A stretch of 46,217 bases of DNA, from NCBI GenBank assembly GCA_015494295.1, contig WGBO01000041.1, positions 1 to 46,217 of the forward strand, written 5' to 3'. The position numbers and the translations under genes were made by a program. Source of the DNA: Gammaproteobacteria bacterium. Lineage in GTDB: Bacteria; Pseudomonadota; Gammaproteobacteria; DSM-19610. Under the pieces are notes generated by a model, which saw only the letters and a program-made list of their open reading frames with translations, made no database searches and had not been told where the DNA came from. Shown piece by piece: positions 25,345 through 33,540 of this stretch. Each line of letters starts with the position of its first letter. Within the stretch, counting starts at the first letter, position 1.

Positions 25345-27250
25345 ACCGTCGTCGATACGTACCCCCGCACCGCCGCCACCCGAGCAGGGAACCGGCTGGG
25401 TGCTGGCCAACAGCCTGCTCATCGCCCTGCTCCTGACCCTGGCGTTCTGGTTCTTTTACCTTCGCCTGCTGGAACCGCCCGATGGTGTATCGCGCATCGA
25501 CGCCATGAGCTTTTCGGAAGCGCTCCCCGTGATCGAACCGGATGCGGCGGAAACCTCGGTACGACCGCTACCGGACGACTGGCTCAAGACATCCCCCGAC
25601 ACTGTCAGCGGCTGGTACTCGGCCCGCGTATACATCGACGATGCAGTCCTGAACCACCAGGCCATCTACCTGCCGGTCCTGCACATGAACGCTGACATCT
25701 ACTTCGACGACACGCTGGTGGGCCGAAGCTTCCGTTACAGCGGCGAGCGACGACGGGGAGACCCCTATGTCCGCGAAATCAGCCGCCCCACCTACTTCCG
25801 CATTCCCGACACGCTGGCCACACCGGGTGCACACCGACTTCTCATCCATGTCGACTCACCAATCATCGGGGCCGGATTACTCGGTCCGGTCTACGTGGGC
25901 GACGACGCCCCGTTGCAAAAGGCCTATGAGAACCGCTATGCCGCGCGCATCACCACGGTGCGACTGATATCCGCGGGCATGCTCTCCATTGCCATCTTCA
26001 TGTCCGTCCTCTGGTGGCTGCGCCGCGAGGACAGCATATACGGCTGGTTTGCGCTGCTGGTCTACACCTGGACGCTGCACAATATCTTTTTCCTCGGCCT
26101 CGAACTTCCCTTCCCCGCCTGGTTCAAGGACTGGATCACACTACTTACACTGGGCTGGTTCGTGGTGTTCATGGTGATCACCACTCACCGCTACCTCAAC
26201 CTGCGGCCCCGGCGTCTGGAACGTGCCATCATGGTCACCGGGGCATTGGGGAGCCTGTTACTGTTGCCGGCCTACGCGCTGCAACTGGCCCCCCTCGGCT
26301 TCCATCGCGCCTGGAGCACCCTGGTCATTGCCTTGGGAAGTTACGGCATATACCAGGCCGCTCTGGCCTACCGGTCACGCAAGGACATCCGCAATCCCTT
26401 CGTGCTGCCGGCGGGCCTGTCCATCCTGATTCCCGGAACCCACGACTGGCTGGTGGTCACCGGACTGTGGCCCCGCGATGGTGGCCTGCTGTTGCATTTC
26501 AGCGCTCCGGTGACACTGATCGTGTTCGGGTCGCTGCTTTTGGAACGGTTCTCCGGGGTACTGCGCAACGCCGAATCACTGAACCAGGAACTCGAAAGCC
26601 GCGTCGAGGAGAAACACCGCATACTGGAGAAAAACTTCCGCAAACTTCGCGAGATGGAGAAGCAAAAGATCCTCGCCGAAGAACGCAGCCGCTTCATGAA
26701 GGAAATGCACGACGGTGTCGGCGGACACCTGGTATCCATGCTGTCAATGATACGCGCCGGGGAAAAGGATCCGGACCGGATATCGGCGGCCATCGGCGCG
26801 GCGCTCAACGACCTGCGCCTCATGATCGATTCGCTGGACCCCGACGAACCGGACATACCCACCCTGCTGGGCGCGATGCGCAGCCGCCTGGAACCGCAAC
26901 TGGCAAACGGCCGCCTGCGTTTCGAATGGCGGGTTCGTGAAATACCGCCGTTGCCGGACTTCGGACCGCGCAAGGCGCTACAGGTCATGCGCATCCTGCA
27001 GGAAGCCGTGACCAACATCATCAACCATGCAGACGCACGCCTGATCTGTATCGACGTACGCATGGAGTCCAACGGCAAGCGCGTCGCCATCCTGGACATC
27101 ACCGACGATGGCAAGGGCTTCCCTCCGCAGGTCATCCGCGGCCATGGCCTGGACAACATGCTGCAACGCGCGCACAGCCTGGGCGCTACCCTGGACATAC
27201 AACCAGCCAACCCGGGCACGCGTGTCAGTCTTAGCCTCCCTTACGACTGA
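25334..27250 (+). CDS. 7TMR-DISM-type sensor histidine kinase (HisKA_3)
   Basis: The product is 638 residues from ATG 25334, which overlaps the regulator stop by 11 nt; the frame is open further upstream but inside the regulator gene. Helix 1 (about 22-44) is followed by an extracytoplasmic beta-sandwich (to about 205, with WYSARVYIDDAVLNHQAIYL and LPVLHMNADIYFDDTLVG), as in DISMED2-like sensors. Seven helices of the 7TMR-DISM type then run to about 410. After a coiled coil comes the HisKA_3 box MKEMHDGVGGHL (His459) and an ATPase with NIINHADA, DITDDGKGFP and GHGLDNMLQRA. These kinases pair with LuxR-type regulators, here the adjacent gene. The ligand is probably a small carbohydrate or surface cue (inference). 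Confidence 0.9.
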   Translation: MVSEPSSIRTPAPPPPEQGTGWVLANSLLIALLLTLAFWFFYLRLLEPPDGVSRIDAMSFSEALPVIEPDAAETSVRPLPDDWLKTSPDTVSGWYSARVYIDDAVLNHQAIYLPVLHMNADIYFDDTLVGRSFRYSGERRRGDPYVREISRPTYFRIPDTLATPGAHRLLIHVDSPIIGAGLLGPVYVGDDAPLQKAYENRYAARITTVRLISAGMLSIAIFMSVLWWLRREDSIYGWFALLVYTWTLHNIFFLGLELPFPAWFKDWITLLTLGWFVVFMVITTHRYLNLRPRRLERAIMVTGALGSLLLLPAYALQLAPLGFHRAWSTLVIALGSYGIYQAALAYRSRKDIRNPFVLPAGLSILIPGTHDWLVVTGLWPRDGGLLLHFSAPVTLIVFGSLLLERFSGVLRNAESLNQELESRVEEKHRILEKNFRKLREMEKQKILAEERSRFMKEMHDGVGGHLVSMLSMIRAGEKDPDRISAAIGAALNDLRLMIDSLDPDEPDIPTLLGAMRSRLEPQLANGRLRFEWRVREIPPLPDFGPRKALQVMRILQEAVTNIINHADARLICIDVRMESNGKRVAILDITDDGKGFPPQVIRGHGLDNMLQRAHSLGATLDIQPANPGTRVSLSLPYD

Positions 27251-27272
27251 CACGGCCCCTCACGCCACCGCC

Positions 27273-27292
27273 TATCCCCTGATCCGGGGATA
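27273..27292. promoter_or_regulatory. Palindrome TATCCCC-N6-GGGGATA upstream of the repeat/CARDB gene
   Basis: The perfect 7-bp arms and 6-nt spacer (TGATCC) share ATCCCC-N6-GGGGAT with the site at 24497-24516. It lies 144 bp before the gene at 27437. A weak -10-like CATAAT at 27313-27318 would put the palindrome near -42, where NarL/LuxR-type activators bind. There is no T-run, so termination of the kinase transcript here is unlikely. Confidence 0.6.
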
Positions 27293-27436
27293 GCCTGAAG
27301 GCCGCCCATGGTCATAATCACCTTCCGAAGGATGACAAACACACCAGGCCCGGCGCGGGTTCCCGACCGGCAGCCCGTGACACAGGGCGCGGCCCGGGCG
27401 CCCCAGCGCGGGTCGTCGATACGCGGGGAGGAAAGG

Positions 27437-29332
27437 ATGATGAAGACACGGCAAATACCATATGCACTGGCCGTATTGCTGGCGGGCATTGCGTTTCACG
27501 ACAGCGCGTTTTCCGCTGACGAGTGCAAGATCAAGTATGGCTACCACACCGGCAGCGGGCAAAACAGGAACGACCGGGAAAAAATCGCCTACATCGATCT
27601 CGGAGACACGCTGCCGATCAATCAGTCCAACATGAATTACGTGAAGAATCTGAGAACACCCAAGGTCAAGTTCTACTTGCAAAATGCCCAGAACGTTACG
27701 TTGGACAAGAACTTTCAAAATCCACCGGCGCTTTTCTATCCAAATCAGGTGAAACTCGTCAAGGCAAAGTGTCTGCCACCGGGAAGTAACGCGCAAACAC
27801 CCGCCGCCATGGCGCAGGCCATGAAACTGGCCGGCAATACCGCCAGCCAGGCTGCCAACGCCATCAAGAACTGGTTCAACGCCTCCCGAAAACAGGTCGC
27901 CATCGCGTTGAAACAGGCCGGCTATACCGTCGACCAGATCGCCGCCGGCGTCAGGTCCGCCTTCAATTCAAGCAGGAAACAGGTCGCCATCGCGTTGAAA
28001 CAGGCCGGCTACACCGTCAGCAAGGTCGCCGCCGGCGTCAGGTCCGCCTTCAATGCAAGCAGGAAACAGGTCGCCATCGCGCTGAAACAGGCCGGCTATA
28101 CCGTCGACCAGATCGCCGCTGGCATCAAGTCCGCCTTCAACGCCAATGCGGAGCAAATCGCCAAGGCACTGGATGAAGCCGGATACACCGCGCAACAGAT
28201 CACTTCAGCCCTGAAGTCTCTTGGTTATCCAGCGGAAATGGTCGCCATCGCGATGCTGGGCGTCTCGAATTTTACCGAGGAGCAACTTCGCTCCCTGCTG
28301 GTAACGGCCAACTATGCGCTGGCCCAGATCAACGAAGCGCTCAACAACCTGTTTGAGAACACTCAGCCGGTCATCACTGGGATCACCCGGCCCATTCAGG
28401 ACACGGTCAATAGTGCTGTCGCCAACACGATGAAACTTCGCTACGTGTTCCATGGCTCCAACTACCCTGTGAACCTGCCTGGATGTTACTGGCCCAGCGG
28501 CAACAGCCTGTATGGCGATACCCGGTCGAATCCCATCCCCCTGTCTCCTACGCGACGATCCATCGTGATCACCGCCTGGGGCGACAACCTCGCGACTGCA
28601 AACGGCGTGCAGGGGCTGCCACGTGGGGCCAACGCCACCATCATTGAAAAGGGACAATGTGCCATTCGTATCCGTATCAACATGCCCCCCTCTGGTCTGC
28701 GTAATGGCATGAATGGAACGGCACGCCTGAGGACAGGGCGCCAGGCGGGACCCGGCTTCCATTGGGTGATCGGCACGCAGCCGCCGCGCGCCGCCGGATC
28801 CGGTCCCATCCCGACCCGGCCGCCACGACCTGGAAGTGGTACCGATCTGGTTCCGGCTAACGTCAACAATACCCTGTACGTGCTGGCCACTGGCTATATC
28901 CAGGACAAGTCCGGGCAGATGTTCGTCCCTCTCACCAGCAACGCGCATTGCCAGGGCATGTCCGCGCCCGGACTGGATGGCAACTACCTGCTCTCGCAAT
29001 CACAAAGTATCACGGTCAGCGATATTGTATGGGGCGTGCACAACAACGGGCAACAGGACGCCACGGGTAATTTCCTGATTCAGCTTTTGCACGGAAACCA
29101 GGTGGTGGCCTCGCGAACCTTGAACTCGCTCCCGGCCGGCGCGGTACGAACCTACAGATACAGCCGGCCCGTCTCCACCACCACGGTCGCCCGCGTAGGA
29201 CTGGAAAGCGACTGTTTTCACATGGGCACCGCCCGCGAGGGCTGGAACGATAACAAGGGCTATACGGTGCGTGTGGACGTGAACAACACCGTTAACGAAA
29301 CCAACGAGTCAAACAACAGCAACAGACTCTAG
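27437..29332 (+). CDS. Secreted protein with 29-residue tandem helical repeats and a C-terminal CARDB-like domain
   Basis: The product is 631 residues from ATG 27437; ATG 27440 is equally possible and has better spacing (8 nt) to GGAGG. The signal peptide ends DSAFSA. After a short Cys-containing domain, residues 148-263 hold four 29-residue units of the form ASRKQVAIALKQAGYTVDQI with AAGVRSAF, predicted helical pairs. A linker follows, then a beta-rich region with Cys residues and a Pro-rich spacer (RPPRPGSGTD). The C-terminus (about 505-631) is CARDB-like, ending VDVNNTVNETNESNNSN. CARDB domains are extracellular adhesion-type modules. It lies behind the two-component pair and shares its palindrome, so it is the most likely target. 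Confidence 0.82.
   Translation: MMKTRQIPYALAVLLAGIAFHDSAFSADECKIKYGYHTGSGQNRNDREKIAYIDLGDTLPINQSNMNYVKNLRTPKVKFYLQNAQNVTLDKNFQNPPALFYPNQVKLVKAKCLPPGSNAQTPAAMAQAMKLAGNTASQAANAIKNWFNASRKQVAIALKQAGYTVDQIAAGVRSAFNSSRKQVAIALKQAGYTVSKVAAGVRSAFNASRKQVAIALKQAGYTVDQIAAGIKSAFNANAEQIAKALDEAGYTAQQITSALKSLGYPAEMVAIAMLGVSNFTEEQLRSLLVTANYALAQINEALNNLFENTQPVITGITRPIQDTVNSAVANTMKLRYVFHGSNYPVNLPGCYWPSGNSLYGDTRSNPIPLSPTRRSIVITAWGDNLATANGVQGLPRGANATIIEKGQCAIRIRINMPPSGLRNGMNGTARLRTGRQAGPGFHWVIGTQPPRAAGSGPIPTRPPRPGSGTDLVPANVNNTLYVLATGYIQDKSGQMFVPLTSNAHCQGMSAPGLDGNYLLSQSQSITVSDIVWGVHNNGQQDATGNFLIQLLHGNQVVASRTLNSLPAGAVRTYRYSRPVSTTTVARVGLESDCFHMGTAREGWNDNKGYTVRVDVNNTVNETNESNNSNRL
27878..28225 (+). repeat. Four 87-bp in-frame tandem repeats
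   Basis: Units start at 27878, 27965, 28052 and 28139, each 87 bp (29 codons). The first three are nearly identical in DNA (shared AAACAGGTCGCCATCGCG), which suggests recent duplication or gene conversion. The fourth has diverged (NANAEQIAKALDEAGYTAQQ) and marks the ancestral edge. Confidence 0.92.
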
Positions 29333-29343
29333 CAGCAAGACGC

Positions 29344-29367
29344 GCTGCCGGGCACACGCCCGGCAGC
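29344..29367. terminator. Bidirectional hairpin between convergent genes
   Basis: GCTGCCGGGC at 29344-29353 pairs perfectly with GCCCGGCAGC at 29358-29367 around a 4-nt ACAC loop. It lies in the 42-bp gap between the CARDB gene and the OmpA-like gene, which converge. The 10-bp GC stem lacks a T-tract on either side but is well placed to end both transcripts. Confidence 0.6.
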
Positions 29368-29374
29368 ACCCCGC

Positions 29375-30025
29375 TCAGGGCTTCGCGGCCGGTTTTGCCT
29401 CGACCTCGACCATTTCCATGGCCGACAGCTCGACACCGGCGCGCCGGTTGGGCGCCAGGCACCCTACCAGCTCCGCACCGCGCAGCCCTTCGCAGGCCAC
29501 CACCGGCTGCGTCTCGCCAACGCCGCTGGTTTCAATGAAGGACGGCACCACGCCGCGCGAGACCAGGTAATCGCGTACCGCCGCCGCGCGCCGCTGTGAC
29601 AACAGCAGGTTGTAGTGGTCACCGCCGATACGGTCGGCGTGGCCGGTGATGCGAATCTTTTCTTCTTCGAGGTCGCCCGCACTGAGCGTGCCCAGCAGGG
29701 CGTTCAGGCGCGCGCGGCCATCGTCACTGAGTTCCGCGCTGTCGAAATCGAACAGTACCGTCGCATCGAGGCGCACCGGCCGCAATTCCTTGACCATGAC
29801 CACCTCGACAGCCGCCAGCGCAGCGGCTTCCCGCGCGGCGACGATCTCGGGCTCACACTCGGCCACGGCGACCTGTTCGGACCAGCGAGCCGTGTGTACA
29901 CAGTCGCCAAAGCCCGTGCGCACGACTGTTTTCGTGCTGTCGTCGACGTAACCCACACCGGCATTGGCAAGCCCGGCGGCAAAACCGAGGCCGGCCGCCA
30001 CCAGAACAGACATAGCATGTTTCAT
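29375..30025 (-). CDS. OmpA-family outer-membrane/peptidoglycan-binding protein
   Basis: The product is 216 residues from ATG 30025 behind GAGGAAAA; a longer upstream frame has no signal peptide. The leader ends GLANA. A short domain with VGYVDDSTKTVVRTGFGDCV and two Cys precedes a C-terminal OmpA domain: ATVLFDFDSAELSDDGRARL, ITGHADRIGGDHYNLLLSQR, then RAAAVRDYLVSRGV and NRRAGVEL, the diaminopimelate-binding pattern. There is no barrel, so it is probably a periplasmic or lipid-free outer-membrane-associated anchor. It resembles the OmpA proteins with a VGYV start common in betaproteobacteria and gammaproteobacteria. Confidence 0.88.
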   Translation of the reverse strand: MKHAMSVLVAAGLGFAAGLANAGVGYVDDSTKTVVRTGFGDCVHTARWSEQVAVAECEPEIVAAREAAALAAVEVVMVKELRPVRLDATVLFDFDSAELSDDGRARLNALLGTLSAGDLEEEKIRITGHADRIGGDHYNLLLSQRRAAAVRDYLVSRGVVPSFIETSGVGETQPVVACEGLRGAELVGCLAPNRRAGVELSAMEMVEVEAKPAAKP

Positions 30026-30202
30026 ATCGTTTTCCTCAGACGCTGTCTTTGTTGTTATGTCCCGGAATGAATCCTGTGGCGGGGGGCGTCGCAGAAAACA
30101 CCGGGATAGGGACGAGGACCACGCGCGGCGTGGCTGCCGCGCCATCGTCCGGCATCCATTTTCCAGCACTTGTACAGTCGGCGCAATGGCCGTGCAGTTG
30201 GT

Positions 30203-30679
30203 TCAGCCGGCGGAATGGCCGCAGTTACTGAGACTGAGGCGGGGCGGGTTGGTGGAAAACACGAAGGGCGCGGCTTTCTCCAGCGCCGAAAGCCCCAGCA
30301 ACATGCGGGTATCATGAGGAAACACCGCGGCATCGACGTCGTGGATGACACAATCATCACCCAGCACCAGTCGCTTGATCCGGTACAGCGGCAACCGATG
30401 CTCGCTGCCATCGGCCATGACGCCGGTAAGTTCGCCGATATACACGGCATTTTCGGCTTCCACCAGCTTTTCCAGCGTGCGCTCGTTGATGGTGGTATAG
30501 CCGGCGCCGGTATCGACCATGAATTCGACAGCGCCGCTGCCGGCCATGCTGGCCTGTACATAGTACGTTGCGAGCCGTTTCTGGTTCATGGGGATGGTGC
30601 GGTAGGCGTCCGCCAGCGCAACTCCGGCCAGCAACAGGCCCAGCAATGCAGCGACTCCCTTCAAACGTCCGGAAAACAT
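30203..30679 (-). CDS. Retropepsin-like clan AA aspartic protease
   Basis: The product is 158 residues from ATG 30679 behind GGGGTGG. A signal peptide or anchor (VAALLGLLLAGVALADA) is followed by VEFMVDTGAGYTTINERTLE, with the catalytic Asp-Thr-Gly at 56-58. Further features are GVMADGSEHRLPLYRIKRL and MLLGLSALEKAAPF, the flap and hydrophobic-hydrophobic-Gly elements of bacterial retropepsin-like proteins (TIGR02281-type). It acts in the periplasm as a homodimer if it follows the family. The OmpA-like gene lies 177 bp downstream on the same strand. No substrate can be read from context. Confidence 0.82.
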   Translation of the reverse strand: MFSGRLKGVAALLGLLLAGVALADAYRTIPMNQKRLATYYVQASMAGSGAVEFMVDTGAGYTTINERTLEKLVEAENAVYIGELTGVMADGSEHRLPLYRIKRLVLGDDCVIHDVDAAVFPHDTRMLLGLSALEKAAPFVFSTNPPRLSLSNCGHSAG

Positions 30680-31053
30680 AACCACCCCGTCAAAGTGACA
30701 AATTTCTGTCGTCACCAACAACGGGGCAAGTTTGATACCAGCTTCAGGCAACGGCTTTGCCGGTGATCGAAAAAATCCGGTGGCGAATACCAGCGGCGCA
30801 CATCAGTACCGCCGAGAGAAGAAAAATAATAATTTATAAACAAGGAATTACGATTCGACCAGCTGCCATGCCACGAAATTCCGGAGAAAATGCGCGGCCT
30901 GGCGGCCATTCTCTTCACCCGCAAACCGGGCAGGCATCCGGCATCGCGGGTTCCGCCAGGCCGCGCACGGACGCTGGCAAGCAAATTGCAGTTCCTCGGG
31001 GAGGATACGGATAGAGCAGCAGATAACCGACAGCCAAACCACGAGAATCCATC
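30680..31053. other. Divergent intergenic region before the Wsp operon
   Basis: These 374 bases hold the promoters of the minus-strand protease and of wspA. An AT-rich patch with TATAAA at 30835-30840 is the best -10-like element toward wspA. A strong inverted repeat (30891-30967, listed separately) follows it, in what would be the wspA leader. No ORF with a good ribosome binding site is present. Confidence 0.5.
30891..30967. repeat. 15-bp perfect inverted repeat in the wspA leader region
   Basis: TGCGCGGCCTGGCGG at 30891-30905 is the exact reverse complement of CCGCCAGGCCGCGCA at 30953-30967. Inside the 47-nt loop ACCCGC (30917-30922) pairs with GCGGGT (30946-30951), so a long two-tier hairpin can form 86 bp before the wspA start. 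No T-tract follows. Confidence 0.8.
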
Positions 31054-33072
31054 ATGCGAATCGAGAATATTTCAGTCAAGACTCTCACCATCGGCGTCTT
31101 GCTGATTGTCGGCGCCATCAACATCGCGACATCCTTCATGACGGAAGACGCATACCGGCAGACCACCTCCAGTGTCCGCGACAAAACCGTCAAGCAGGTC
31201 CTCGACGTGGCCAGCAAGGCGGCCCTGGCGGAAATGGAGAGCAACGCGAAACAACTTGCCGATGCGGCGGTGCGGGCTTTCTCGCGCCAGCCGGGGCTGG
31301 CGGCCTATCTTGCCGAGGCGCCGACCGGAACCGCGAACCCGGTTCTGTCGAAACTCTTGCACGCCCCACTGGAAACCACTCTGCCGAAACTGCACCCCGT
31401 TTCGGCCCATCTGTACAACCAGGAACGCCAGTTGTTGATGTTCACCGGCGAAGACAGCGATTCCACACCGCCGCTGCTCGAAACGGGGGATGAAGCTCCC
31501 GTCGCACAGGGCTTCTGGATGGAGGGAAACACGCCACGCTACTCCGTCGTTCGCGAAATCGGCGACAGCGCCGGACAGGGGTTCCTGGAACTACGCTTCG
31601 ACCCTGTACAGGCACTGCAATCCGTGGCCGGCCTGGTCGGCATGCCACTGCGCATCGTAGCCACCGGCGGCGACACCCTGTTCGAAAAGGGTGACTGGGA
31701 TACACACGACGCGGACAGCCTGGAGGTGAACTATCTGGTTACACCACCGGAAGGCCCACCTCTCGCACAACTGTCCGTATTGGAGCGGATGTCACCGCTG
31801 TTCCACGACATGCAGGAAAAACGCAACAGCAACACGGCCATGTTCGCCGCCCTGGTCGGCGCGGTGTTGCTGATCGCCATCATGCTGCTGCAGCGCTTCC
31901 TGTTCGTGCCACTCGCCACCATGATCGACGACATGCAACGGGTGGCCGACGGTGACACCAGCATCCAGGTGGACGGCCGCGGCGTGAAGGAATTCCACCG
32001 CCTCGCCACGGCTTTCAACGCCATGAACCGCAAGGTGGAGAGCATCATAGAACGCGAACGCCAGGCCGCCGAGGACATACGCGGCAAGGTGGAGCTGATC
32101 CAGGAAGTGGTGGCAATGGCCGCGGAAGGCGATCTGACCGGCCAGATCATGGTCTACCGCGACCAGGACATCATTTCCGAACTGGCCGCCGGTATCCAGC
32201 AGATGCTGGACAGCCTCAACTCGCTGGTGGCGCGCATACAGCAATCCGGCGTGCAGGTCACCTCCTCCGCGACCGAGATCGCCGCCACCGCCAAGCAGCA
32301 GGAAGCCACCGTCACCGAGCAGGCCGCCACCACCAACCAGATCAAGGCCACCGTTACCGAGATTACCGCGACGTCCAAGGAACTGGTCAACACCATGAAC
32401 GAAGTCACCGAGGTCGCGTGGAAGACCTCGGAAAGCGCCAACGCCGGGCGTTCCTCCCTGCAGCGCATGGAGACCACCATGCACCAGATGATGGACGCCA
32501 CCGAGTCGATCGGTTCCAAGCTGGCGGTACTCAGCGAGAAAGCCGGAAACATCAACACCGTGGTCACCACCATCAACCGGGTAGCCGACCAGACCAACCT
32601 GCTGTCGCTCAACGCCGCCATCGAGGCAGAGAAGGCCGGCGAATACGGCGTCGGGTTTGCCGTGGTCGCGACCGAGATCCGCCGCCTCGCCGACCAGACC
32701 GCGGTTGCCACCTGGGACATCGAACAGATGGTCAAGGAAATGCAGTCCGCGGTGTCGGCTGGCGTCATGGGCATGGAGAAGTTCTCGGAAGAAGTCCGCC
32801 GCGGTGTCGAGGACGTGCGCCAGGTGGGCGCCCAGCTCGCCAGCATCATCGAACAGGTGGAAACCCTGATCCCGCGTTTCGAAGAGGTCAACGAGGGCAT
32901 GATTTCCCAGTCACAGGGCGGCAACCAGATCCGCGACGCCATCGTCCAGCTCAGCGAGTCCGCGCAGCAGACGGCGGATTCCCTGCGCCAGTCGAACGGC
33001 GCCATCATGCAACTCAACGAAGCCGCGCAACGCCTGCAGGAAGGCGCGTCACACTTCCGGGTCAGTTCCTGA
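31054..33072 (+). CDS. wspA: WspA surface-sensing chemoreceptor
   Basis: The product is a 672-residue membrane receptor: transmembrane helix 1 (about 9-28, LTIGVLLIVGAINIATSF), a periplasmic domain of about 230 residues, helix 2 (AALVGAVLLIAIMLLQRFL), HAMP, and a long cytoplasmic coiled coil. The tip reads [20 protein letters not shown], then KAGEYGVGFAVVATEIRRLA and [19 protein letters not shown], the WspA signature. In Pseudomonas, WspA senses surface contact and envelope stress and activates WspE. It heads a seven-gene operon in canonical wspABCDEFR order, most genes overlapping or nearly so. The ribosome binding site is weak, and a strong hairpin lies in the leader. Confidence 0.95.
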   Translation: MRIENISVKTLTIGVLLIVGAINIATSFMTEDAYRQTTSSVRDKTVKQVLDVASKAALAEMESNAKQLADAAVRAFSRQPGLAAYLAEAPTGTANPVLSKLLHAPLETTLPKLHPVSAHLYNQERQLLMFTGEDSDSTPPLLETGDEAPVAQGFWMEGNTPRYSVVREIGDSAGQGFLELRFDPVQALQSVAGLVGMPLRIVATGGDTLFEKGDWDTHDADSLEVNYLVTPPEGPPLAQLSVLERMSPLFHDMQEKRNSNTAMFAALVGAVLLIAIMLLQRFLFVPLATMIDDMQRVADGDTSIQVDGRGVKEFHRLATAFNAMNRKVESIIERERQAAEDIRGKVELIQEVVAMAAEGDLTGQIMVYRDQDIISELAAGIQQMLDSLNSLVARIQQSGVQVTSSATEIAATAKQQEATVTEQAATTNQIKATVTEITATSKELVNTMNEVTEVAWKTSESANAGRSSLQRMETTMHQMMDATESIGSKLAVLSEKAGNINTVVTTINRVADQTNLLSLNAAIEAEKAGEYGVGFAVVATEIRRLADQTAVATWDIEQMVKEMQSAVSAGVMGMEKFSEEVRRGVEDVRQVGAQLASIIEQVETLIPRFEEVNEGMISQSQGGNQIRDAIVQLSESAQQTADSLRQSNGAIMQLNEAAQRLQEGASHFRVSS

Positions 33073-33080
33073 GGCTCCAG

Positions 33081-33539
33081 ATGCTGATGCTGTTGTTCCA
33101 GCTCGGTGACAGTCGCTACGCGGTACCGGCCCGCGAGGTCGTCGAGGTCGCGCCGCTGGTCGAACTGGAACCGCTGCCGGGCACGCCGGAGTGGGTGGCC
33201 GGTCTGTTCAACTACCGGGGCAGGCACGTGCCGGTACTGGACCTGTGCCGGCTGATTGGCACACGCAAGTGCAGCGACCGCCTCACCTCGCGCATGATCC
33301 TGGTGGACTTCCCCCTTTCGGGCGGTGGCCGGCGTACGCTCGGGCTGCTCGCCGAGCAGGTCACCGAAACCCTGCCACTCGATGAGGAGGCATTTTCCGG
33401 CACCGGTATTGCCCTGAAAGACACGCCCTGCATTGGCGAGGCCGCGCATACCGCGCAGGGCCTGATACACCGGCTGAGTGTCGCCGAACTGCTGCCCGCC
33501 GACGTGCAGGCGCGGCTGTACCCTGCCGGGACCGGCTGA
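33081..33539 (+). CDS. wspB: WspB CheW-like coupling protein
   Basis: The product is 152 residues from ATG 33081, 8 nt after the wspA stop, with GAGG 6 nt upstream. It is a single CheW-type SH3-like fold: LLFQLGDSRYAVPAREVVEV, then GLFNYRGRHVPVLDLCRLIG, the consensus core of CheW. It links the WspA receptor to the WspE kinase. The next gene starts one base after its stop. Confidence 0.92.
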   Translation: MLMLLFQLGDSRYAVPAREVVEVAPLVELEPLPGTPEWVAGLFNYRGRHVPVLDLCRLIGTRKCSDRLTSRMILVDFPLSGGGRRTLGLLAEQVTETLPLDEEAFSGTGIALKDTPCIGEAAHTAQGLIHRLSVAELLPADVQARLYPAGTG

Positions 33540-33540
33540 C

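Noticed and set aside
27273..27292. Hairpin after the sensor kinase gene as a terminator
   Set aside because: No T-tract follows on either strand, and the same palindrome occurs before the regulator gene, which fits an operator better.
27878..28225. Repeat array as CRISPR
   Set aside because: The units are contiguous 87-bp coding repeats in frame, without unique spacers.
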